Assembly: GCF_963378085.1 (NCBI RefSeq)
Contig: NZ_OY726395.1
Span: 5,084,001 to 5,148,000, forward strand
Origin: Mycolicibacterium sp. MU0050
GTDB lineage: Bacteria > Actinomycetota > Actinomycetes > Mycobacteriales > Mycobacteriaceae
DNA: 64,000 nucleotides
Direction of reading: 5' to 3'
Part shown: positions 45,651 to 55,229 of the stretch, one piece after another
How positions within the stretch are numbered: position 1 is the first letter of the stretch
How the letters are laid out: each line of letters starts with the position of its first letter
Notes under the pieces: generated by a model
Told to the model about the DNA's origin: nothing
The model's input: only the letters and a program-made list of their open reading frames with translations
Databases searched by the model: none
Position numbers and translations under genes: made by a program

Positions 45651-47115
45651 GGGTAAGTCCCCTGGGGTGGTGGGGTTTCGGGCCTGAGGCTGACCAGGCC
45701 GGACTCTGTTCGGTGTGTCGTTGAGGGCTTTGGGGTGGGGCATCGCGTAGTGGTCATTGAGTTACCGACCAAAGTGACTCAAGCAAAGGAACCACCACGC
45801 GATGACCCAGGACCATTCTGCCTTGTTGGCCCAGCTCGATGCGCTCAAGTCCGCTGATGCCGGGGCGGTGTTCGCCGAGCTGATCCGCGCCGGGCTGCAG
45901 GCGTTGATCGAGGCCGAGGCCACTGCGACGATCGGCGCCGGACGCTACCAACGCAGCGACGATCGCCGTACGCATCGCAACGGGCACCGGGCCAAGACGG
46001 TATCGACCACTTCCGGGGACATCGAAGTCCAGATCCCCAAACTGCGGGCCGGTTCCTTCTTCCCGTCGCTGCTCGAGCGGCGCCGTCGGATCGACCGCGC
46101 GCTGCATGCGGTGATCATGGAGGCCTACGTCCATGGCGTGTCGACCCGCAATGTCGATGACCTCGTCGCTGCGCTCGGTGTCGGATCGGGGGTCTCCAAA
46201 TCGGAGGTCTCACGCATCTGCACCGGCCTGGACAAGGAGATCGAGGCGTTTCGCACCCGCAGCCTGACCCACACCCAGTTTCCGTATGTGTTCTGTGACT
46301 CGACGTTCTGCAAGGTCCGCGTCGGGGCACACGTGGTCTCCCACGCCCTCGTGGTGGCCACCGGGGTCTCCATCGACGGCACCCGCGAGGTGCTGGGCAC
46401 CGCTGTCGGTGACAGCGAGTCGTTTGAGTTCTGGCGCGAGTTCCTGGCCTCGCTCAAGGCTCGCGGCCTGACCGGGGTGCACCTGGTGATCTCCGATGCC
46501 CACGCCGGCTTGAAAGCCGCCGTAGCTCAGCAGTTCACCGGCTCGTCCTGGCAGCGTTGCCGGGTCCATTTCATGCGCAACCTGCATGGGGCGGTGGCCG
46601 CCAAACACGCCCCGGCGGTGACCGCGGCGGTCAAGACGATCTTCGCCCACACCGACCCCGCTGAGGTCGCTGCGCAATGGGATCAGGTCGCCGACACGCT
46701 GTCGGGCAGCTTCCCGAAAGTGGCCGCGATGATGGATGAGGCCAAACCCGACGTGCTGGCATTCACGGCGTTCCCACGTGGACACTGGCAAAAGATCTGG
46801 TCGAACAACCCCATCGAGCGGCTCAACAAAGAGATCAAACGTCGCGCTGATGTCGTCGAGATCTTCCCGAACCCCGCCGCGTTCCTGCGGTTGGCCACCG
46901 CCGTGGTCATCGAGGCGCACGACGAATGGCAGGTCACCCGGCGCTACCTGTCGGACATCTCCATGGCTGAGCTGCGCAAAGTCATCGCCGCCAAACAAAC
47001 CGCCACGGAACCCATCACCGAACAACGCCAAATCGCCTAGCATTCATCACGACTCGTTGATCACAACGCGTGTACCCACGCCGATCCGAAGTCCACCACC
47101 CCAAGGGGCACTATC
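45651..47115 (+). mobile_element. IS256-family element, copy 1
   Basis: 1465 bp bounded by imperfect inverted ends: left GGGTAAGTCCCCTGGGGTGG and right (reverse complement) GATAGTGCCCCTTGGGGTGG. One transposase gene (45802-47040). The 8 bases at the two edges (GAGATCCT and GTGCGTCC) do not match, so no target duplication remains, unlike copy 2. Confidence 0.85.
45802..47040 (+). CDS. IS256-family transposase (copy 1)
   Basis: 412 residues of the Mutator/IS256 family (similar in style to IS1081). DDE-type catalytic domain: D in FCDSTFCKVRV, D in VISDAHAGLKAAV, and E in SNNPIERLNKEIKRR. The N-terminus contains GAGRYQRSDDRRTHRNGHR. Nearly identical to the copy at 52920-54170, with scattered substitutions (for example GTGLDK versus GAGLDR near residue 145) and a four-residue shorter C-terminus. 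Appears intact. Confidence 0.93.
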   Translation: MTQDHSALLAQLDALKSADAGAVFAELIRAGLQALIEAEATATIGAGRYQRSDDRRTHRNGHRAKTVSTTSGDIEVQIPKLRAGSFFPSLLERRRRIDRALHAVIMEAYVHGVSTRNVDDLVAALGVGSGVSKSEVSRICTGLDKEIEAFRTRSLTHTQFPYVFCDSTFCKVRVGAHVVSHALVVATGVSIDGTREVLGTAVGDSESFEFWREFLASLKARGLTGVHLVISDAHAGLKAAVAQQFTGSSWQRCRVHFMRNLHGAVAAKHAPAVTAAVKTIFAHTDPAEVAAQWDQVADTLSGSFPKVAAMMDEAKPDVLAFTAFPRGHWQKIWSNNPIERLNKEIKRRADVVEIFPNPAAFLRLATAVVIEAHDEWQVTRRYLSDISMAELRKVIAAKQTATEPITEQRQIA

Positions 47116-47240
47116 GTGCGTCCGCCTCAGACTGCGCTCGTTCCGGCTTTGAACAACCGCGCGCAACGTGACTACAGGCTGACACTCATCGAGGTATTCA
47201 AGGACGGTCGCGCCGAACCGAGTCCCGTTCCCGCATCCGA

Positions 47241-47559
47241 CTAGATTGGGGTGCCTTCCCATACCGAGGTCAAGGATTGCTGGGACTCGCCGATGCCTGA
47301 AACTCGGGCTTCAATGCCGGTACAGCAGAAGCCAACTAACTCGTCGCCCGTCGCAATAGATAGGTAGCTGGCAAGCTCATCGATGATCGGCGGAGGTGTT
47401 GACAAGTCGTATACGGACCAGTCTCGTCCGTACCTCCAGCTGGTTATGGCGACGGCCGCGTCGGCGGCCATGGGATGCAACCCTCGCCCCAAGGGTCGCC
47501 CATCTCGCAACGCTAGCCCAGTCCCGTCCAGCCACGCCTGTCTCGTTTGTAGAGTGGGC
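47241..47559 (-). pseudogene. Remnant of an unidentified gene, N-terminus cut by IS3 copy A
   Basis: Open frame of about 105 codons ending at 47241, with coding-like composition (WRYGRDWSVYDLSTPPPI, ELASYLSIATGDELVGF). There is no start inside; the frame runs into the IS3 end at 47560. Its size and location beside a polymorphic toxin suggest an immunity protein remnant, but this is speculation. The 125 bp between it and IS256 copy 1 hold nothing recognisable. Confidence 0.45.
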
Positions 47560-47584
47560 TTGACCCCATTGGGTGGACACTCGG

Positions 47585-48424
47585 TCAGGCGGCTTGTGCC
47601 GTCTGAGTGATCCGGTTCTCGTACTCGACCGGGGTGATCATCCCGATCGAAGAGTGGCGCCGTCGGCGGTTGTAGACCCGTTCGATCCAGTCGCCGACGG
47701 CGAGCTTAGCGGCTGCTTTGGTGGGCCACAAGTAGCGGTCGTAGAACTCGACTTTCATTGTGGCCCAGAATGATTCCTGCTGAGCATTATCCCAACACAC
47801 CCCGGTGCGGCCCACCGAGCGGGCCAGATCATGCTTGCGGGCGAACCGTGCCAACTGCGCACTGGTGTACTGACATCCGCGGTCAGCATGGAACACCACC
47901 TGCGCGGCCAACTCGCCGCGCATGGCCACCGCCATCGCCACCGCGTCCTCGACCAGGTCGGTATGCAGGTGCTCATCGATGGCCCAGCCGATCACCCGCC
48001 GGCTGCAGCCGTCACGCACGGCGCACAGGTACAACCAGCCCTCACCGGTGCGCAGATAGGTGATGTCGCTGGTCCACACCCCATCCAGACGGCCTGTATC
48101 GAATCGACGTTTGACCAGGTCAGGGATCGGCGGCGCGTCCAGATCCACCACGGTGGTTACCGGGGCGAACGTACGTGGGCTGATCCCGGCCAGACCCTGA
48201 CGGCGCAGCGAGGCAGCCACCGTCTTGCGTGACACGGTCTCGCCGGCATCGCGCAGGTCGGCCAGGATGCGCGGCGCCCCATAGACCCCATCGGAGGCCT
48301 CATGCAAGGCCGCGACCTTGACATCCAACTCGGCACGACGCCGCGCCGCCGGCGACGGTCCCGCGGCCTGGGACTTGCGCCATTTGTAAAACCCCGACCG
48401 CGACACGTCCAGCAGCTCGCACAT
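47585..48424 (-). CDS. IS3-family transposase OrfB (integrase core, copy A)
   Basis: 279 residues from the first ATG; translation probably starts by frameshift from orfA around 48475. HTH_21-like MCELLDVSRSGFYKW; rve core with D in WTSDITYL, D in FHADRGCQYTSAQ and E in NAQQESFWATMK. The DDE set is complete. Ends SSIGMITPVEYENRI. Needed for transposition of copy A. Confidence 0.9.
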   Translation of the reverse strand: MCELLDVSRSGFYKWRKSQAAGPSPAARRRAELDVKVAALHEASDGVYGAPRILADLRDAGETVSRKTVAASLRRQGLAGISPRTFAPVTTVVDLDAPPIPDLVKRRFDTGRLDGVWTSDITYLRTGEGWLYLCAVRDGCSRRVIGWAIDEHLHTDLVEDAVAMAVAMRGELAAQVVFHADRGCQYTSAQLARFARKHDLARSVGRTGVCWDNAQQESFWATMKVEFYDRYLWPTKAAAKLAVGDWIERVYNRRRRHSSIGMITPVEYENRITQTAQAA

Positions 48425-48474
48425 CCGGGTGATCGCGTAATTGGCCTTCTCCGCCTCGATCAGACCGTAGGCCT

Positions 48475-48774
48475 CTACTGGTTCTGTTCGGAGGCAAAGA
48501 AGGCCGCGGCTTTTTTCAAAAACTGCCGGTCCAAACGCAATTCAGCGTTCTCCTTGCGCAGCCGCTCCAACTCGGCACGCTCATCAGAATCAAGCACCGC
48601 ACCATTATCGCCTGCGCCAGCGGCCTCGCGGGCCACCCGCACCCAGCGCCCCAGCAACTGCTCACCCACACCGATCTCCGCGGCCACATGCGCGATCGGC
48701 CGGCCCGTCTCGATCACCAAGCGGGCCGCCTGCTCCCGAAACTCCGGGGTGTACTTCTTCCGCTTGCCCGACAT
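48475..48774 (-). CDS. IS3-family OrfA (helix-turn-helix, copy A)
   Basis: 99 residues: KYTPEFREQAARLVIE, then a helix-turn-helix and a leucine-zipper-like tail (ERAELERLRKENAEL) followed by KKAAAFFASEQNQ. This is the standard IS3 OrfA that supplies DNA binding to the OrfAB fusion transposase. Confidence 0.9.
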   Translation of the reverse strand: MSGKRKKYTPEFREQAARLVIETGRPIAHVAAEIGVGEQLLGRWVRVAREAAGAGDNGAVLDSDERAELERLRKENAELRLDRQFLKKAAAFFASEQNQ

Positions 48775-48836
48775 ACGGACATCCTTCCCGTGGGACCAGC
48801 AGTCCCACCAGTCAGGTGTCCACCATCAGGGGTCAA

Positions 48837-49176
48837 CCCCAAGAGATCCGGGATTAGTTAGATCTTGTCTTGTTTTGCGCGGTGCGCGAGGCACGGTGTG
48901 CTCCAGTGTTCTTTGAGCACATGATTCTACGGCCCGACAGCAAACCTAGATATGAAGCGCCAACACCGCCCGTTCGATCTGGAAGTGGATGCTTTTCATG
49001 ATTGCTGCTGGCGCCCGAAGGTTGGACCGGCGCGGCGCGGCCACTTCCCCTGGACGTGTGATGCCGCCAGCTAGATCGAGGTAGACGTTGACTAGTCGGG
49101 TGCGCGGAACGTACGGTACCGGCATCACACCGGGGTGGACCCGGATTCAGGGTGTTTGCTACTTGAGGGATCAGCG
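48837..49176. other. 340-bp gap upstream of the toxin gene; candidate promoter only
   Basis: No open frame with coding character was seen. Part near 49088-49117 has TTGACT, an 18-bp spacer and TACGGT, a plausible sigma-A type promoter for the toxin gene. The part next to the IS end is AT-richer than the neighbours and may be leftover DNA from the element's insertion. Confidence 0.35.
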
Positions 49177-51231
49177 ATGCGCAGTCGGGCTCAGCGGAAC
49201 CAGCGGCTGGGAAACTTTCTCACAACCAGCCAGCAAACGTTATGGTTTCGCTGGCCAGGTCAGCTGGTTGCACTGATCTGTGTGGTGGTACTGACTGCTG
49301 CCGGCCTGCACCTGCTCGACGACCGCGACCCCGATCTGGACAACAGCTCCACCGCCGACGGGGGTGTCGCTCAGATGGCGGCCGCCGCAGCGGCGGCGTT
49401 TGCCGACTCCCCGTACACCAACCCGGTCGGTGTACCAGCGCAACAGCGTCGCGCCGGTCTGCCTGAACAACCGGTGGTCGGGTTGAGCACCCCGACTGCG
49501 GCCGGGCCGGTGCAGCTGGTGTTGCCGGCAGGGCTGGGGACCGCGCAGCACACGTCCTCTGGGGTGGTGATCTATCCCGATGCCGGTGCCGGGTTCGACT
49601 TCCTGGCCGAGAACACCCCCACCGGCACCCGGACCATCGCCCGTATCGCCGATGCGGCCGGCCCGCGGATAGTGACCACCTTCGTACGGACCCCCGCCGA
49701 CACCGTGATGTTGGCCCATACGAACGGTTTCCTGACCGTGAATCGGGCCGCCGCCACCGCTGAGACGTTGGGGGTGTTCTCCCCGTCCGAGACCCGCGAC
49801 GCTGCAGGGGAATTGGTGCCCTCGTCGTATGTGGTGCGCCAGATCCGGCCGCAGGTGTATCAACTCTCCGAAGTCATCGACCCCGGCCCGGACACCACCT
49901 GGCCCGTCTATGTCGACCCACCCCTGCACGTCGATGCTGGCGGGTTGGCGGTGTTCGGGTTCTCCGATGTCACCGACGCACTGGCAGGGGCTGCAGGCGC
50001 AGTCGGTAACGCCGCGGTCAGCGCGGCCTCGGCCACCGCCTCCGGTGCCCGAGCAGTCGGCGGATTCGTTCAGGACAACCCGCTGGAATCGGCCATGCTC
50101 GTCGGGGGCACCGCTTTGGCGCTCACCGGGCTCGGTGGCCCGGCGGGTGCGGCGATGATCGCCGGGGCCACGGTCAACCTGGCCTCGGCCGGCCTCGATG
50201 TCGCCGCCACCGTGATGCCGGACAACCAAACCTTGGGGATGGCCGCAACCGTGCTGGGGGCCGCCTCCATGGCCACTCCTCAAGGCGCGGCGAAAAAGGC
50301 CGTCACCGAAGGCATCGAAGCCGCCGGACAACTCGCCAAACACACCGACACCGTCATCGACGTCGCCAAAACCACCCCCACCCCACCAGCGCAGCTGGCC
50401 AACGACGTGGCCGCGGCCGCCACCAATCTGGCCAAACCCGGAGCCGGGACACCGAAGATCCCCAACGCCCCACCGGGGACCGAGGGGTTGCCCTCGACCG
50501 GTGCCGGTAAGGACTTCACCCGTGTCCAGAAAGACAGGGCTACTGCTGACGCGCTCGGGGTCGATCCCAAGATCCGCGGCGCCGAACTGGATCGCGCTGC
50601 TGCCGAGTCCGGCACCAACCTGTATTGCGCCAACTGTGAGGTTCGGGTGTTCCGGCAGGAAGGCCCAACCAGAGCTGGCGACAAAATCCCACCCAACCGG
50701 GCCCAAATCGATCACCACCCGATCCCGAAATCCCACGGCGGCACCGGCGCCAACGCCAGCCGAAACAACATCCTCTGCGAAGGCTGCAACAACGCAAAAA
50801 GCGACCTCAAAGCGACCCGGTGGAACGGCGAGCGGGAACTTGCCGCCAACAAGTCGCGGGCAAAGGTGCGAACCTATTTGCGGGAGTACGGGCAACGGCC
50901 CGATGGAGTGATCCGCAGTCCCAACCACCGCCTCGACACCCCCGCCCAACAACAACGCTGGGCCCGATATGAAAACGAACGAGCGGGTGCTGTCGAGAGG
51001 TTAGCCGGGCAGTCTGGTAGTGCCGCGCAGCGCAGCGCCGGGCCCAGAGGCGCTGAGCGCAACTCCTCGACCGGCGGTGATCGCCAATCCAGCAGCAACA
51101 AGCGGTCCGGTAGCAAGAAGTCGAAGACCAAACGCGACAACAAACAAAAGAAACAGAAAAGCAAGAAGGACAAGAAAAAGAAGAAAAAGTCCGGAAGCAA
51201 GAAGAAACGCCAACGCAAAGCCCGCGGCTGA
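49177..51231 (+). CDS. Polymorphic-toxin-like protein with HNH nuclease module and lysine-rich tail
   Basis: 684 residues from ATG 49177 (GAGGGA upstream). One N-terminal membrane helix (about 30-48, LVALICVVVLTAAGLHLL), a beta-rich region like that of actinobacterial RHS-type proteins (QLSEVIDPGPDTTWPVYV), then a Gly/Ala-rich hydrophobic segment (about 305-350) resembling pre-toxin domains, and an HNH nuclease module: CANC near 484-487, IDHHPIPKSHGG near 511, CEGCNNAKSDL near 534. It ends in about 40 residues, mostly Lys, after residue 643. A toxin role is inferred; the next gene is the likely immunity. Confidence 0.7.
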   Translation: MRSRAQRNQRLGNFLTTSQQTLWFRWPGQLVALICVVVLTAAGLHLLDDRDPDLDNSSTADGGVAQMAAAAAAAFADSPYTNPVGVPAQQRRAGLPEQPVVGLSTPTAAGPVQLVLPAGLGTAQHTSSGVVIYPDAGAGFDFLAENTPTGTRTIARIADAAGPRIVTTFVRTPADTVMLAHTNGFLTVNRAAATAETLGVFSPSETRDAAGELVPSSYVVRQIRPQVYQLSEVIDPGPDTTWPVYVDPPLHVDAGGLAVFGFSDVTDALAGAAGAVGNAAVSAASATASGARAVGGFVQDNPLESAMLVGGTALALTGLGGPAGAAMIAGATVNLASAGLDVAATVMPDNQTLGMAATVLGAASMATPQGAAKKAVTEGIEAAGQLAKHTDTVIDVAKTTPTPPAQLANDVAAAATNLAKPGAGTPKIPNAPPGTEGLPSTGAGKDFTRVQKDRATADALGVDPKIRGAELDRAAAESGTNLYCANCEVRVFRQEGPTRAGDKIPPNRAQIDHHPIPKSHGGTGANASRNNILCEGCNNAKSDLKATRWNGERELAANKSRAKVRTYLREYGQRPDGVIRSPNHRLDTPAQQQRWARYENERAGAVERLAGQSGSAAQRSAGPRGAERNSSTGGDRQSSSNKRSGSKKSKTKRDNKQKKQKSKKDKKKKKKSGSKKKRQRKARG

Positions 51232-51376
51232 GCGTGATCGTCGACCGTTCACACCCACCCAGTATTTCTGTGCAGCCAGCCGGCCAGCCAGCCTGGCGTG
51301 GACACCATGTGAAACTGGCAATGTCCAGTCGAGTTCAGGCGAGTCGACCCCCAGTGGTTTGAGGAAGTGAGCAGCA

Positions 51377-52216
51377 ATGGCCCTGTCGCGAGAGATCGTG
51401 CCTCCAGTACGTGGCAAGGACCTGGCGCCGTTAGAACCCGACTGCCCCGGCGTGTTCCTGCCAACACCACTGAGCCCCAAGGAGTACCGCAAGGTCGCCG
51501 CCCTGCTCGAAGAACACCCCGACAATTACCTCCACGTCTGGGGTCCCGGTAACCTCGATTTTCTGCAGTACTTTCCGAAACAGCGCCGCTTCGCCTGCGA
51601 CATCGATCAACTAGACAGCCTCGAAGGGTTGCAGTACCTGCAGGAATGCCGATACCTCTCCATTTACCGCGCCGCTAAGGGCACGTCGTTGGCCCCGATC
51701 GCCGGCATGCCGAAGCTGGAAACCTTGCTCCTCGGAGGCCAGTACCACGATCACCACAGCCTCACCGGCATGACCTGGCTTCGTTCACTGGGTCTTATCT
51801 ACGCCGCGCAGACCAAGACACTGGACTGGCTGCCACCCAACCTGCACGAATTCACCATGGACGTGGGAAGTATCCGCGATATCAGTGGATTAGCGGCACA
51901 TCCGAACATCGCCGAGATCAGCTTCCACAAAACCCGACTCCTCGCTGACCTCACCCCGTTGAGCGCCAACACCGGCCTGCGCACCCTGCATCTGTCTCAA
52001 CTGTCCAGCGTCACCGAACTTTTCGACTTCACCGGCCTGCAGAACCTGCGCGAACTCCACATCAAAACCCTGCGCAAACTCACCGACACCCGCCCCCTGC
52101 TCGCCGCGAAAAACCTCACCGAACTGTTCCTCTACGACCTACCTGCCCTCGACCCCCAAGCCTGGCACGACACCTGCACCGGCTGGCTCGCCCAAAACAA
52201 GCCCCCCTTCTGGTAA
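51377..52216 (+). CDS. Leucine-rich-repeat protein, putative immunity to the HNH toxin
   Basis: 279 residues. ATG 51377 preceded by GAGGAAG (51360-51366). From about residue 75 come six or so imperfect LRR units (LETLLLGGQYHDHHSLTGM, LRSLGLIY, LHEFTMDVGSIRDI, IAEISFHKTRLL, LRTLHLSQLSSVTELFDF, LRELHIKTLRKLTD). No signal peptide or membrane segment, so it is cytosolic. It lies 145 bp after the toxin gene on the same strand. LRR immunity proteins are known in other systems; here the assignment rests on context. Confidence 0.6.
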   Translation: MALSREIVPPVRGKDLAPLEPDCPGVFLPTPLSPKEYRKVAALLEEHPDNYLHVWGPGNLDFLQYFPKQRRFACDIDQLDSLEGLQYLQECRYLSIYRAAKGTSLAPIAGMPKLETLLLGGQYHDHHSLTGMTWLRSLGLIYAAQTKTLDWLPPNLHEFTMDVGSIRDISGLAAHPNIAEISFHKTRLLADLTPLSANTGLRTLHLSQLSSVTELFDFTGLQNLRELHIKTLRKLTDTRPLLAAKNLTELFLYDLPALDPQAWHDTCTGWLAQNKPPFW

Positions 52217-52460
52217 ATCAACCCCGCCCCAAACCCCTGCTCAAGCCAGACGGAACCGAAGAGAAAACCTGCAGGGAACGCGTACCGCGGACGGCATGCA
52301 CCGGGATGAATCCCCCCAGCATCAGCAGTCGAAAGCCGCGGCGGCCGATCCAGCCTCAGGCATCTCCCCAAGCGCGAAAGCCAGAATGAATCCCAGCTCC
52401 TGCGGGATCTGTACCGGAGGCAGGGCGTTAACCCCGGTAGCCGTTTCCAGTTCGCCTACC
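52217..52460 (+). pseudogene. Orphan toxin-module remnant, part 1 (no start codon)
   Basis: Directly after the LRR gene stop. One frame reads to a stop at 52307-52309; from 52310 a second frame runs open with no ATG, GTG or TTG and breaks at the IS3 copy C end (52460). It encodes LRHLPKRESQNESQLL, RRQGVNPGSRFQFAY, a basic and coding-like stretch. Joined to 55284-55414 and then 57973-58120, with the IS elements removed, it makes a single continuous frame ending in a Lys-rich tail. It looks like a displaced 3' toxin tip. Confidence 0.5.
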
Positions 52461-52491
52461 TGAAGCGCCCTGGGTTTCCCGGAGGCTCGGG

Positions 52492-52777
52492 CTATTGGAT
52501 TCCGATCAAGGGTTGGTCGGTCCGGTATGCATCGTAGAACGCGGCTTCGAACTCCGTGGGTGGGATGTCGCCGAGGTAGCTGTGCAGGCGGCTGGTGTTG
52601 TGCCAGTGGACCCAACTGAGGGTGGCGAGTTCTACGTCCTCGACGGTCTTCCACGGTCCGCTTCGAGCCGGCCCGTAGATCAGCTCGGCCTTGTAGTAAC
52701 CGTTGACTGTCTCCGCGAGAGCGTTATCGAAACTATCTCCAACGGTCCCAATTGACGGGACTGCGCCGATCTCAGCG
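52492..52777 (-). pseudogene. IS3 copy C OrfB, 3' fragment
   Basis: The last ~95 residues of an rve-type OrfB: VPSIGTVGDSFDNALAETVN, PWKTVEDVELATLSWVHWHN, LHSYLGDIPPTEFEAAF. It ends at TAG (52492-52494). Its 5' end is cut by IS256 copy 2; the 8 bases before the junction (52770-52777, TCTCAGCG) repeat at 54246-54253 on the other side, so removing one copy plus the element restores the frame. Confidence 0.85.
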
Positions 52778-54245
52778 GGGTAAGTCCCTTGGTGTGGTGG
52801 GGTTTCGGAGCTGAGGACGGCCCAGGCCGGGGTGTGTCGTTGAAGGCTTTCGGGCGGGTCATCGCGTAGTGGTCAATGAGTTACCTACCAAGTGACTCAA
52901 GCAAAGGACGCACCACGCGATGACCCAGGACCATTCTGCCTTGCTCGCCCAACTCGATGCACTCAAGTCCGCTGATGTCGGGGCGGTGTTCGCTGAGCTG
53001 ATCCGCGCTGGGCTGCAGGCGTTGATCGAGGCCGAGGCCACCGAGACCATCGGGGCCGGACGCTACCAACGCAGCGGCGAACGCAGTACGCACCGCAACG
53101 GGCATCGGCCCAAGACGGTGTCGACGACCTCGGGCGATATCGAGGTCAAGATCCCCAAACTGCGAGCCGGCTCCTTCTTCCCGTCCCTGCTGGAACGCCG
53201 GCGTCGCATCGACAAGGCCCTGCATGCGGTGATCATGGAGGCCTACGTCCATGGTGTGTCGACTCGCAACGTCGATGACCTGGTCGCCGCACTCGGGGTT
53301 GGATCCGGGGTCTCCAAATCGGAGGTCTCGCGCATCTGCGCCGGCCTCGACCGCGAGATCGAGGCGTTTCGAACCCGCAGCCTGACCCACACCTCATTTC
53401 CCTACGTGTTCTGCGATGCGACGTTCTGCAAGGTCCGCGTCGGCGCCCACGTGGTCTCCCAGGCCCTGGTGGTGGCCACCGGCGTCTCCATCGATGGCAC
53501 CCGGGAGGTGCTGGGCACCGCCGTCGGTGACAGCGAGTCCTTCGAGTTCTGGCGGGAGTTCCTGGCCTCGCTCAAGGCCCGCGGCCTGACCGGCGTGCAC
53601 CTGGTGATCTCCGATGCCCACGCCGGGTTGAAAGCCGCCGTCGCCCAGCAGTTCACCGGCTCGTCCTGGCAGCGCTGCCGGGTGCATTTCATGCGCAACC
53701 TGCACGGGGCGGTGGCCGCCAAACACGCCCCGGCGGTCACCGCAGCGGTCAAGACGATCTTCGCCCACACCGACCCCGCCGAGGTCGCCGCGCAGTGGGA
53801 TCAGGTCGCCGACACCCTCTCGTCCAGTTTCCCGAAAGTGGCCGCCATGATGGATGAGGCCAAAGCCGACGTGCTGGCATTCACCGCGTTCCCGCGCACC
53901 CACTGGCAGAAGATCTGGTCGAACAACCCCATCGAGCGGCTCAACAAGGAGATCAAACGCCGCGCCGATGTCGTCGAGATCTTCCCCAACCCCGCAGCCT
54001 TCCTACGACTGGCCACCGCCGTGGTCATCGAAGCCCACGACGAATGGCAGGTCACCCGCCGCTACCTGTCCGAGGTGTCCATGGCTGAACTGCGCAAAGT
54101 CATCGCCACCAAACACATCGCCGCCCGAGCGACCACCGAACCGGTTCCCGAACAACGCCAGATCGCCTAACATTCACCACGACTCGTTGATCACCACGCG
54201 TGAACCCACGCCGATCCGAAGTCCACCACCCCAAGGGGCACTATC
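52778..54245 (+). mobile_element. IS256-family element, copy 2, nested in IS3 copy C
   Basis: 1468 bp, starting GGGTAAGTCCC and ending GGGGCACTATC. Flanked by an exact 8-bp target duplication TCTCAGCG (52770-52777 and 54246-54253). This proves insertion after IS3 copy C was already present. Transposase gene 52920-54170. Confidence 0.92.
52920..54170 (+). CDS. IS256-family transposase (copy 2)
   Basis: 416 residues, same domain order and DDE motifs as copy 1 (D in FCDATFCKVRV, D in VISDAHAGLKAAV, E in SNNPIERLNKEIKRR). It differs by scattered substitutions and a C-terminus of HIAARATTEPVPEQRQIA. The two genes also differ at many third positions, so the copies did not arise by a very recent duplication here. 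Confidence 0.93.
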   Translation: MTQDHSALLAQLDALKSADVGAVFAELIRAGLQALIEAEATETIGAGRYQRSGERSTHRNGHRPKTVSTTSGDIEVKIPKLRAGSFFPSLLERRRRIDKALHAVIMEAYVHGVSTRNVDDLVAALGVGSGVSKSEVSRICAGLDREIEAFRTRSLTHTSFPYVFCDATFCKVRVGAHVVSQALVVATGVSIDGTREVLGTAVGDSESFEFWREFLASLKARGLTGVHLVISDAHAGLKAAVAQQFTGSSWQRCRVHFMRNLHGAVAAKHAPAVTAAVKTIFAHTDPAEVAAQWDQVADTLSSSFPKVAAMMDEAKADVLAFTAFPRTHWQKIWSNNPIERLNKEIKRRADVVEIFPNPAAFLRLATAVVIEAHDEWQVTRRYLSEVSMAELRKVIATKHIAARATTEPVPEQRQIA

Positions 54246-54887
54246 TCTCAGCGAGCCGCTCGCCGTAGCGAATGGACGTGAATTGCGACCCGGCATCTGA
54301 GTGACATATCAAGTCCTGCAATGTAGTTCCGCGTGACCAACGCGCCATCTCCAACGCGTCGAGAACCATCGAGGTCCGCATGTGCGAAGCCACCCGCCAC
54401 CCCACGATCATCCGCGAGTGTGCGTCAATGATGAAGCACACGTAGGCCACCCCGGCCCAGGTCGGCACGAATGTCAGGTCGGTCACCCAGAGCTGGTTCG
54501 GGGCAGCCGCGGCGAAGTTGCGGTGCACCAAGTCCGGGTGCCGCGCCGCGGCTGGGTCAGCTTTGGTGGTCCGCACCCGTTTGCCGCGCCGGACCCCCTC
54601 AATGCCTGCGGCCCGCATCAGCCGGGCCACCTGATCGCGACCGACGTCATGACCATCGCGACGAGCCGTTTTCCAGAGTTTGCGGGCCCCATAGACGCAG
54701 TAGTTGTCTTTCCAGAGCTGGCACAACGCCGGCCCGAGGACGGCGTCGCGCAGGGCCCGCGCCGATGGGACCCGGGCTTTGGCGTCGTAGTAGGTGCTCA
54801 GTGCCACCTGCAAGCCTGCGCTGCGCAGGACCGTGCAGATGGGCTCGACCCCGAACTCCCCGCGATTGTCGTCGATGAAATCGACTA
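54246..54887 (-). pseudogene. IS3 copy C OrfB, 5' fragment
   Basis: N-terminal two thirds of OrfB, beginning in the frame shifted by -1 from orfA (VDFIDDNRGEFGVEPICTVL) and continuing GLQVALSTYYDAKARVPSA, DQVARLMRAAGIEGVRRG, TDLTFVPTWAGVAYV, DLICHSDAGSQFTSIRYGER. It holds two of the three catalytic Asp/Glu positions; the third lies in the other fragment. Confidence 0.85.
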
Positions 54888-55229
54888 TTTCTTGTGTTGG
54901 CGGTCGAGCTCCGCCCCGAAGAAACTTGCCGCTCGCTTCAGAATCTCGTTGGCACGCTTGAGTTCTCGGATCTCCTGTTCGAGTTCCTTCACCTTCTTCG
55001 ACTCCGAGGTCGTCACCCCAGGAGCCAGGCCTTCGTCGATGTCGACCTGACGGACCCAGGTGCGCACCGATTCCACTCCGTAGCCGAGCTGGCGAGCGAC
55101 CCGCTGCACTGTGCCCTGCTCGGTGCCCAGCTCCGCGCGCAAGGTGCGGACCATCCGCACCGCGGCGGCCTTCTCCTCGGCACTGTATCGACGTGTCGTC
55201 GGCTTCCCGGGCGACTGTTCCTTCGGCAT
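54885..55229 (-). CDS. IS3 copy C OrfA
   Basis: 114 residues: RRYSAEEKAAAVRMVRTL, QRVARQLGYGVESVRTWVRQ (helix-turn-helix), then a coiled-coil LEQEIRELKRANEILKRAAS and FFGAELDRQHKK. Normal IS3 OrfA. It can no longer form a working OrfAB fusion because OrfB is interrupted. Confidence 0.9.
   Translation of the reverse strand: MPKEQSPGKPTTRRYSAEEKAAAVRMVRTLRAELGTEQGTVQRVARQLGYGVESVRTWVRQVDIDEGLAPGVTTSESKKVKELEQEIRELKRANEILKRAASFFGAELDRQHKK

Larger units (their letters stand above)
47560..48836 (-). mobile_element. IS3-family element, copy A (appears complete)
   Basis: 1277 bp. Inverted ends: TTGACCCC...GGTGGACAC at 47560 and its counterpart at 48836. Two reading frames, orfA (48475-48774) and orfB (47585-48424 and upstream), overlapping by a -1 type frameshift as in other IS3 elements. 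Flanking 3-bp sequences do not form a clear target duplication. Confidence 0.85.

Noticed and set aside
48946..49128. 60-codon minus-strand ORF upstream of the toxin gene
   Set aside because: No motifs or ribosome site; lies in the IS-adjacent gap and looks like chance.
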